DNA of 12,406 nucleotides from Anaerolineaceae bacterium. GTDB lineage: Bacteria > Planctomycetota > Phycisphaerae > FEN-1346 > JAACEH01. Shown here piece by piece: positions 6,966 to 12,406 of this stretch; position 1 is the stretch's first letter; each line of letters begins with the position of its first letter. Under the pieces are notes generated by a model, which was given only the letters and a program-made list of their open reading frames with translations, made no database searches and had not been told where the DNA came from. The stretch spans positions 1 to 12,406 of the forward strand of contig JAACEH010000022.1 in NCBI GenBank assembly GCA_011682595.1, read 5' to 3'. The position numbers were made by a program, and so were the translations under genes.

Positions 6966-7937
6966 CTAATTCACCAGTTTGGCCAGTCGACCGGCCAGTT
7001 CGCCGGCCGCGCTCCTGACCGAGTCAATCGTCGCCAGGTGCTTGTCGAAATCGAAACACCACCGGCGGTCCGACTCGAAAAAGGCCGAGCGGAGAATGTA
7101 GTTGATCCGCCCCAGGGCCTCGCGGCAGACCAGCAGCGGCAACTGCTCGATCAACTCCGCCGGGAGCGGGCCGCCGCCGTCGCGGTAGCCGCACAGAAAC
7201 TCCGCCATCTCCTCGGCATCTCCGCCGAATCGCGAAGACCCGAAGGCAACCGACTGGCCGGCTCGCTCGCTGACTATGCTGTCGACATCCAGCACGGCCA
7301 GAACCTCGTCGCCCTCGAACAGCACGTTCCCCGGGTGGTAGTCCATGTGCTGCAAGGCCAGGGCCTCCGGGCAGGGCTGGTCCAGCTCGGCGGCAAGGTC
7401 GTCCAGCCGCCCGATCTCCCGCAGAACCTGGCCCTCGAACTCGTCCGAGGGCCGGCAGGCGGCCCGGATGCTCTCGACCTCCTGCGGCGAAAGCCTCCGA
7501 TAGCGGTCCGCCCGCAAAATTGTCGTCCCCAGTGCGCCAAGTGCGGCATTCATCCGCCCGAGTTCCCGCCCGGCGGCCATTCGCTGGGCCGGTCGGCCGG
7601 CGTAGGGCTGTCCCTCGCACCAGCGGAACATCGCCAGCAGGCAATTGTCCTGCTCGACGGACAACCTTCCATCGACGGTCCTCAGCACCTCGGCCGTCTT
7701 GACGCCGCTGCGGAAGCAGCCCTCAAGGGCCGCCAACTTGTCGGCCACCGAAGCGTCAGCCCGCTCGATCACCTTCAGGTGCAGCGGCTCGTCGCAACCG
7801 GCCAAGGTCAACCGATAGTTGGCCGAGTTGATGCCCTGGCCGCCGGTCGGCTCGGCCGACACGACCCCCCCGGCGGCCGAGGCCCAGCACCGGGCAACGC
7901 ACTGAAGAAGATGGTCGAGCCTCTTTTGGTTACTCAA
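6966..7937 (-). CDS. Aminoglycoside-phosphotransferase-fold small-molecule kinase
   Basis: A 323-residue protein of the APH/choline-kinase superfamily. A glycine-rich, NSANYRL nucleotide-binding loop lies near 32-43, with a candidate ATP lysine at 55 (HLKVIE). The catalytic loop is HMDYHPGN (197-204; D199, N204), and LDVDS (216-220) supplies the metal-binding Asp. It should phosphorylate a hydroxyl of a small molecule, possibly a sugar, amino alcohol or nucleoside. The substrate is not deducible; antibiotic resistance is unlikely in this context. The frame is open upstream to 8189, but that part overlaps the synthase gene and looks non-protein-like. I chose the TTG at 7937, which overlaps the synthase stop by 8 bases, although its Shine-Dalgarno (GAAGGA) is closer than ideal. 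A GTG further in, near the VVSAEPTGG segment, is an alternative. Function call is family level only. Confidence 0.78.
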   Translation of the reverse strand: MSNQKRLDHLLQCVARCWASAAGGVVSAEPTGGQGINSANYRLTLAGCDEPLHLKVIERADASVADKLAALEGCFRSGVKTAEVLRTVDGRLSVEQDNCLLAMFRWCEGQPYAGRPAQRMAAGRELGRMNAALGALGTTILRADRYRRLSPQEVESIRAACRPSDEFEGQVLREIGRLDDLAAELDQPCPEALALQHMDYHPGNVLFEGDEVLAVLDVDSIVSERAGQSVAFGSSRFGGDAEEMAEFLCGYRDGGGPLPAELIEQLPLLVCREALGRINYILRSAFFESDRRWCFDFDKHLATIDSVRSAAGELAGRLAKLVN

Positions 7938-8964
7938 AGTCCTTCTCGTCCAGAAATTCGCCCTCGGCAATGTCGCGGGTGGCCTTGCTGCCGAGGACTT
8001 CCTCGTAACGTTCGACCGACATGTAGGTGCCGGGCCGTTTGAAGGCCAGGTCGCCGATCGAGATTTCCCGGCCCTTGCTGATGGGCCGCGCCGTAATGAT
8101 GCTGCGACGATGCGTGGCGTTGACCCGCGAGTTGAAGATGATCCGCGGATCGCCGAAGGCCGCCTCGATGTTGCGGATGTTCTCGACAAAGCGCTTCAGT
8201 TCGGCCGGCTCCAGCGACATGAAGTGCTCCACCGCGTCGGTCGAACGGTCCAGGGTGATGGTCTTCTCCAGGAAGTTGGCCCCCACACCCAGGGCGGCAT
8301 AGTTCATGTAGTCGCCCACTGAATGGTCGGAGTAGGCCACCGGGTAGTCGAAGATGGCCTTGATGTGCGGGATCGCCCTCAGGTGAATACCCGCGTACCG
8401 GGCCGGGTAGCCCGACGGACAATGCATGATGATAATGTCCTCGATGCCCGCGGCTTCGCAGATGCCGACGCCGATCTCCACGTCCTCGAACCTTTCGCGG
8501 GCGTCCATGATCACCGGCAAACCCTTCCCGGCAATCAGCTTGATGAGGTAGCGGTTGTTGACGTCGCTCTTGGAGACCTTGATGGCGGCCACGTTCATCT
8601 CGGCCAGCAGATCGACGGTCGCCGGGCCGCTGGGCGTCGAGATGAACAGGATGCCCAACTCGTCGCAATAGGCCTTCAACTCTTTCCACTGTTGATCGCT
8701 CAACTCGCGCCGCTTCAGGGCCTGGTAGACGCTCTCGGAGCGCTTGCCCTGAGAGGTCTGGTACTCGATCATGACGTCCTCGTGGCTCATCAGTTCGTCG
8801 GCCATGACGGTCTGGAACTTGACGGCGTCGGCCCCGGCCTCGGCTGCAGCCTCAACCATCATCCTGGCGCTCTCCAGGCCCGTGTGGGTTGCCCCCGCTT
8901 CAAGCGAAATAAAACACGGGTGCCCGTCGCCGACCGTCTTGTCACCAATTCTCGCGCATTTCAT
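7930..8964 (-). CDS. neuB: Second NeuB-family nonulosonate synthase, divergent metal site
   Basis: A 344-residue NeuB-family protein: an N-terminal TIM barrel (about 1-270) and a C-terminal antifreeze-like SAF domain (about 288-344, with KRPGTYM and SKATRDIAEGEFL). Recognisable motifs are SLEAGATHTG (20-29), AVKFQT (47-52), FISTPSG (107-113), IMHCPSGYP (179-187) and YSDHS (211-215). The family condenses phosphoenolpyruvate with a 2-acetamido-hexose (ManNAc or a diacetamido-trideoxyhexose). In standard enzymes two His bind the metal, one in SDH and one in the EKHFT motif. H214 is present, but the second motif reads LEKTITLDR with Thr235 instead of His. It is more diverged than the PseI-type synthase 90 bases upstream, so the two are not a recent duplication and probably use different substrates. 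The ATG at 8964 follows GGAGAG. Whether it makes a sialic, legionaminic or other acid cannot be told. Confidence 0.88.
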   Translation of the reverse strand: MKCARIGDKTVGDGHPCFISLEAGATHTGLESARMMVEAAAEAGADAVKFQTVMADELMSHEDVMIEYQTSQGKRSESVYQALKRRELSDQQWKELKAYCDELGILFISTPSGPATVDLLAEMNVAAIKVSKSDVNNRYLIKLIAGKGLPVIMDARERFEDVEIGVGICEAAGIEDIIIMHCPSGYPARYAGIHLRAIPHIKAIFDYPVAYSDHSVGDYMNYAALGVGANFLEKTITLDRSTDAVEHFMSLEPAELKRFVENIRNIEAAFGDPRIIFNSRVNATHRRSIITARPISKGREISIGDLAFKRPGTYMSVERYEEVLGSKATRDIAEGEFLDEKDFE

Positions 8965-9054
8965 GAGGCTCTCCGATTCACCTGCTCAAACCGTTGTCCG
9001 TTATCCCGACGCGGCCGGGCCACGTCCCGACGGGGCATTGTCATTGGCCCCAGC
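8965..9054 (-). other. 90-base intergenic spacer between the two synthase genes
   Basis: This is the longest non-coding gap in the window. Apart from the GGAGAG ribosome binding site next to 8964 I see no promoter boxes and no stem followed by a T-run. There is a GC-rich segment in which CGTCGGG occurs twice on the minus strand (roughly 9007-9035), too short and imperfect to call a regulator site. It could hold an internal promoter or an operon-processing site, but nothing in the sequence proves it. Confidence 0.4.
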
Positions 9055-10131
9055 TCATTCGGCCTCCTCGCCGACCAGTTCCCAGTCCAGCGGCGTTCCG
9101 CGGGCAATGTCGCGGGCCGCCAGGCGGCCCAGCACCTGGTCCAGGTGCCGCGTGTGCAGCCCCGCCCCGGGACGAATCGAGCGCACGTTCCGGACCGTAA
9201 AAACCTCCCCGGCCTTGACGTCCGCCGAGACAAACAGCGAGCGCCGCAACAGCCGGCCGGCCGCTTCGCACTTGCCGACCTGCCGCTGCCGGGCACCGCC
9301 CAAGGCCTTCTCGGTCGTCCGTACGGCTTCGACCATGGCCGCAAACTCGTCCGGCTCGAGGCTGAACGGGGCGTCCGGGCCGCCGAGGTCGCGGCTCAAG
9401 GTGAAGTGCTTCTCGATCACGCAGGCCCCCAGGGCCACGGCGGCAACGGGCACGGCCGGCGCCAGACCGTGGTCCGACAATCCGACCGGGCAGCCGAACC
9501 TCTCGGCCAATCGCGGAATGGCCCGCAGGTTCATCTCCTGCGGCGGGGCCGGGTAGGCGCTGGTGCACTTCAGCAGCAACAGTTGCCTGCCGCCGGCGCC
9601 GCGGAACGTCTCGACCGCCTCGGCCATCTCATCTTCGGTGGCCATGCCCGTGGAGATGATCAGCGGCTTGCCGGTCGCCGCCACCAGACGGATGAGCGGC
9701 AAGTCCACGTTCTCGAACGACGCAATCTTGTAGGCCGGCACGTCCATGGCCTCCAGGAACTCGACCGCCGTGGCATCGTACGGCGTGCTGAACAGGTCCA
9801 GGCCGATTCCCTCGGCCTCCCGCTTCAGCTTCGGCTGCCAGTCCCACGGCGTGCAGGCTTCCTGGTAAAGGTCGTACAGCGTGCGGCCCTCCCAGATGGT
9901 GCCCTTGCCGATGCGGAAGTGCTCGTTGTCGACGTCCAGTGTCATCGTATCAGCCGTGTAGGTCTGCAACTTCAGGGCGTCGGCCCCGGCCTGCCTGGCG
10001 GCATGGACGATGCGCACCGCCCGCTCGAAATCCTGCCCGTGATTGGCCGACATCTCGGCGATGATATAAACCGTCCCGCCGGGCCCGATGCGGCGTCCAT
10101 TGATTTCGATCGTCTCTGCCGGTTGCCTCAT
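9055..10131 (-). CDS. pseI: Pseudaminic acid synthase, PseI type (NeuB family)
   Basis: A 358-residue NeuB-family synthase most like PseI, which condenses 2,4-diacetamido-2,4,6-trideoxy-L-altrose with phosphoenolpyruvate to give pseudaminic acid. Motifs are YIIAEMSANHG (22-32), DALKLQTYTADTMT, TPWDWQ, a FSTPYDATAVEFL barrel strand, ISTGMATEDEM, KCTSAYPAP, VGLSDHG and IEKHFTLSRD. Both metal-binding His (SDH and EKH) are present. The SAF domain at the end includes RSIRPGAGLHTRHLDQVLG and AARDIARGTPLDWELV. The TADTMT and TPWDWQ pieces are PseI-like rather than NeuB-like. I chose the ATG at 10131, which overlaps the previous gene's stop as ATGA and has AGGGG nearby upstream. An in-frame start at 10173 would add 14 unrelated residues and overlap the acetyltransferase domain. 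The neighbouring PseG and PseF homologues support the assignment. Confidence 0.92.
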   Translation of the reverse strand: MRQPAETIEINGRRIGPGGTVYIIAEMSANHGQDFERAVRIVHAARQAGADALKLQTYTADTMTLDVDNEHFRIGKGTIWEGRTLYDLYQEACTPWDWQPKLKREAEGIGLDLFSTPYDATAVEFLEAMDVPAYKIASFENVDLPLIRLVAATGKPLIISTGMATEDEMAEAVETFRGAGGRQLLLLKCTSAYPAPPQEMNLRAIPRLAERFGCPVGLSDHGLAPAVPVAAVALGACVIEKHFTLSRDLGGPDAPFSLEPDEFAAMVEAVRTTEKALGGARQRQVGKCEAAGRLLRRSLFVSADVKAGEVFTVRNVRSIRPGAGLHTRHLDQVLGRLAARDIARGTPLDWELVGEEAE

Positions 10132-11640
10132 GGCCCGTTCCCCTTCGACAGAACCAGGTGCCGCGACGGACACTCGCGGTAGACCACGGATTCGATCTCG
10201 CTGAAACCGGCCTTCAGGAAAGCCCGGACCGACTGCTCGTTACCCTGCTTGATGTAGGCGTGCACGACGCCCAGGCCGGACTCGTCCATCACGCGGCCCG
10301 AGGCCAGGCCGAGCACGCGGCTGCCGAATCCCCTGCCGCGGCACTCCGGGGCCAGGCTGACCGAGCAAATCGCCTGGCCACCGTCAATCTCGTAGCGCAC
10401 CTGGCCGATCGGCCGGCCGGAGCCGTTGGTCACAACGTAGAACACATGGTCCGGGTCCGACAGCTTGCCATTGAACCAGGCCAGGTGATCGTCCCACGGA
10501 ATCTCCCCGGGCGAAAACGATTGCCGCCGCACCTGGGGATCGTTTGCCCAGTGCCAGATCGTTTCACAGTCGGCCTCGACGGCACGACGAATTGTAAACA
10601 GCGGTCCCCTCACCTGGTCGGCCACCCGCGCCGCCCCCCGGCCGTCGACCAGTTGCCGACCGCGGCGCGACATCCGCCGCCGCCGCTCGGGCGAGAGGAT
10701 CAGGGCCTTCAGCGAATCGGCGATTCCTTGTGGCCTCAGATCGCCGAGCGGCCCGAGGTCCTCGGCCACACCGTCGCGGCTGAGGCGGTCCACGACGGCC
10801 TGCTGGTTGTCGGCCAGGACGACCATCAGGCCGGCCAGCCCCATGAAGGCCAGTTCCCACGACGTGCTGCCGCCGGCCGAGATTGCGACCTCCGCCGCAG
10901 CCATAAGGCGGTGCATCCGGTCGGTGCCCGGTATCAGGCGAATCGTGCAACCGGCCCGGCGGGCCTTCTCCTGCAGCGCCGCCGGACAGTCGCCCGCGCC
11001 GCCGCCGCAGACGACGTCGGCCTCGAGCCCCTCGACCTCAATCAGGTCCAACGCTTCGACGACCATGGCCACGACCTCGCCCGGCGCGCTGCCGCCGAGG
11101 GTCACCAGGACGCGGCGAGCCACCTCGGGAATGTCGCGCCGCCAGGAGCGGTACTCGTTGAACGGCCGCCGCAACAAGGCATAGCGCGTACCCAGCAGAA
11201 GTCGCGTCGTCGGCTCGCGGTCGGCGTAATACGACGGGTCGGCGTAGGCGTTCTGGTTCAGGACGATGTCGGCCAGGTAGTGGTCCGCGTGACCGTAATC
11301 GTCGATGGCCAGCAGGTGCAACCCGGCCGCCTTGACCACCTGCTGGTAATCCAGGCCGAAATGGTATCCGTCCACGGCAACCCACTCGGCCCCCCGCTGC
11401 CGGGCGACACGAACCGTCTCCCGGGCATCTTCGGCGCCGCCGGATTGGCCCGTCCACCGCACCACCTCCAGGCCCTCGGCCCGAAGCGGCGCCGACCAGG
11501 GCTGTGACTCGTCGGACATGACCAGTGCGGCCCGGCCGCCCGAATCGCGCCAGGCCTGGGCCAGGGCCAGCGAGCGCACCAGGTGCCCCGCCCCGATGGA
11601 GCGTGACGCGTCTGCTCGGATGAACCAGCCCGGAGTTCAT
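10128..11640 (-). CDS. pseG: PseG-type UDP-sugar hydrolase fused to a GNAT (PseH-like) domain; 5' frame disruption
   Basis: The uninterrupted frame covers 11636-10128 (502 codons plus stop). Counting from an internal GTG at 11579, residues 1-325 form a GT-B-like PseG hydrolase with LLAIDDYGHADHY (89-101), DIVLNQN (104-110), VLVTLGGSAPGE (157-168) and ISAGGSTSWELAFMGL (233-248). Residues 328-483 form a GNAT domain with acetyl-CoA loop ECRGRGFGSRVL (412-423). PseG removes UDP from UDP-2,4-diacetamido-2,4,6-trideoxy-L-altrose; PseH makes that substrate by N-acetylation, so the fusion joins consecutive steps. Starting at 11579 would remove the essential PseG segment that is encoded in frame just upstream (WFIRADASRSIGAGHLVR). 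That frame has no ATG, GTG or TTG before it. The well-placed ATG at 11640 is in another frame. Dropping one base of the GGG at 11629-11631 would join them as MNSGWFIRADAS, so an indel error or real frameshift is likely. The ATGA overlap couples it to pseI. Confidence 0.87.
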
Positions 11641-11643
11641 GGT

Positions 11644-11650
11644 CCGCCTC
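11644..11650 (-). promoter_or_regulatory. Ribosome binding site GAGGCGG before the ATG at 11640
   Basis: Minus-strand GAGGCGG, beginning inside the aminotransferase stop codon, is followed after three bases (ACC) by ATG at 11640. The GAGG part is 6 bases from the ATG. The site supports 11640 as the true start of the PseG-GNAT gene even though the present reading frame from that ATG does not match PseG. Confidence 0.5.
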
Positions 11651-12406
11651 AGTTTCGCCTGAAAATAGGTTCGATTCTGCGCCCGGTCAGGATGCCTTCA
11701 ACACTGTCCTGCCCGACCGCCCGGGCCACGTCGTCCAGGGCCGGGGCCAGGGCCTCCAGGTGCTGCCGGATGTCGGCCTCGGTGTGCTCCAGGCAGAAGT
11801 TGTTGATTCCCGTGGTCAGGATGCCGCCCTGGATCAGCCGCTGCTGAAAGACCGACCGCAGGTCGTTGGCCTCAAGCGAGCCGCTCCGGCGGAAGACCAG
11901 GCCGCAGTGTCCCGGCAGCCCGGACGGGGCGACAACGTCGCCGAGCCCCTTCCGGCCGACAAGTTCGCCCCCCTGGTCCATCAGCCTGCGGGCCAGCCCG
12001 TGGATGTGCTCGAACGAACCGGGCCGCTCGAGAATCTCGATCGTCTTGAGGGCCGCCGCCAGCGAGAGCGTCTCGCCGCCGAAGGTGGAGGAGACAAAGA
12101 CCCCCTGCTCGATCGGCTTGAGCAACTCGCGCCGCCCGACAATAGCCGAAATCGGCATGCCGTTGGCCACGCCCTTGCCGATGGCCGCTAGGTCGGGCAC
12201 GACGCCGTAAACTTCCTGGGCCCCGCCCAGGGCCACGCGGAACCCCGAAACCACCTCGTCGAAAACCAGCACCGACCCGTTGTCGTGAGTCGCCTTCAGC
12301 ACCTCGGCCAGAAAGTCGTCCCGCGGCCCGTCGCCCTGCAGGGGTTCCATGATGACCGCGGCCAGGTTGCCCCGGTGCTGCTCGAAGACGGCCCCTAGCG
12401 AGGCCA
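11649..12406 (-). CDS. Class III PLP-dependent aminotransferase, partial (N-terminus beyond window)
   Basis: The C-terminal 251 residues are in the window; the frame is open through the right edge. The sequence fits the glutamate-1-semialdehyde aminomutase-like branch of class III aminotransferases. AAVIMEPLQGDGP is the usual active-site strand, VLVFDEVVSGFR contains the Asp that binds the pyridine nitrogen of PLP, and IGKGVANGMPISA supplies the Schiff-base lysine (codon at 12174-12176). VFVSSTFGGETLSLAAA is the conserved Thr/Gly loop. It ends with ILTTGINNFCLEHTEADI and a short tail. Tetrapyrrole synthesis is unlikely here: the gene sits 8 bases upstream of the pseG homologue, so it probably aminates a keto-sugar or other small molecule for the polysaccharide. 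PseC, the usual Pse aminotransferase, belongs to the DegT family, so this is not a PseC orthologue. The substrate is unknown. Confidence 0.88.
   Translation of the reverse strand, partial: ASLGAVFEQHRGNLAAVIMEPLQGDGPRDDFLAEVLKATHDNGSVLVFDEVVSGFRVALGGAQEVYGVVPDLAAIGKGVANGMPISAIVGRRELLKPIEQGVFVSSTFGGETLSLAAALKTIEILERPGSFEHIHGLARRLMDQGGELVGRKGLGDVVAPSGLPGHCGLVFRRSGSLEANDLRSVFQQRLIQGGILTTGINNFCLEHTEADIRQHLEALAPALDDVARAVGQDSVEGILTGRRIEPIFRRN

Noticed and set aside
6828..8042. Plus-strand frame of 404 codons opposite the kinase gene
   Set aside because: The minus strand has an intact kinase catalytic loop; the plus-strand product has no recognisable motif. The same reasoning applies to the plus-strand frames at 5873-7018, 1895-3127 and 3205-4158.
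7938..8189. Extension of the kinase frame upstream into the second synthase
   Set aside because: The extra 84 residues are Ser/Arg/Pro-rich and overlap well-conserved synthase sequence in another frame.
9004..9040. Possible hairpin or terminator between the two synthase genes
   Set aside because: Only short GC-rich inverted matches are present, with no T-run after them on the minus strand, so a terminator cannot be supported.
10132..10173. Upstream start for pseI at 10173
   Set aside because: It would overlap the end of the acetyltransferase domain and add 14 residues without family similarity; the ATGA overlap at 10131 is a typical coupled start.
8323..10182. A 619-codon plus-strand frame antisense to both synthase genes
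   Set aside because: Its translation is low-complexity in Val, Arg, Gly and Pro, with no domain, while the opposite strand encodes two clear NeuB-family proteins. Long antisense frames are expected in GC-rich coding DNA.
11038..11640. A 200-codon minus-strand frame starting at the ATG 11640
   Set aside because: Past its first few codons it reads as Arg/Gly/Pro-rich shadow sequence, while another frame of the same DNA encodes clear PseG motifs. Only the ATG itself is likely real.

Overview
The window is a dense, GC-rich stretch in which every supportable gene lies on the minus strand. Transcription runs from high to low coordinates, with genes abutting, overlapping by a few bases, or separated by no more than about 90 bases. 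It reads as one long surface-carbohydrate operon (or part of one), cut at both ends. I recognise no taxonomic marker gene. High GC, frequent GTG/TTG starts and this gene set would suit a free-living Gram-negative-type bacterium such as a planctomycete or deltaproteobacterium, but that is a weak inference.

Layout in transcription order (right to left): a partial class III (glutamate-1-semialdehyde-type) aminotransferase (11649-12406); a pseudaminic-acid PseG-type UDP-sugar hydrolase fused to a GNAT acetyltransferase, with an apparent frame disruption at its first codons (10128-11640); a PseI-type nonulosonate synthase (9055-10131); a second, divergent NeuB-family synthase (7930-8964); an aminoglycoside-phosphotransferase-fold kinase (6966-7937); a complete APS/PAPS-reductase-type protein (6272-6955); a PseF/NeuA-type CMP-sugar synthetase (5543-6235); a Gfo/Idh/MocA oxidoreductase (4551-5546); a HisH-like glutaminase (3935-4567); a HisF-like barrel (3124-3942); a PP-loop N-acetyl-sugar amidotransferase of the PseA/WbpG type (1826-3109); a free-standing GNAT acetyltransferase (1197-1796); and the N-terminal 397 codons of an unrecognised, probably polysaccharide-related protein running off the left edge (1-1192).

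How they may work together: PseG releases a diacetamido-trideoxy sugar from UDP after acetylation (the fused GNAT is the natural PseH candidate). PseI condenses it with phosphoenolpyruvate into a pseudaminic-acid-like nonulosonate, and PseF activates it with CMP. HisH and HisF probably supply ammonia to the PP-loop amidotransferase, as in the WbpG/HisH2/HisF2 system of Pseudomonas O-antigen, so the product may carry an acetamidino group. The second GNAT, the oxidoreductase, the kinase, the APS-reductase homologue and the second synthase are the unexplained part. They suggest a second sugar, or an unusual decoration, made by the same operon. The early genes pseB and pseC are not in the window and would be expected upstream, beyond 12406.

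No tRNA, rRNA, CRISPR, insertion sequence or convincing terminator was seen. The largest non-coding gap is the 90 bases at 8965-9054.
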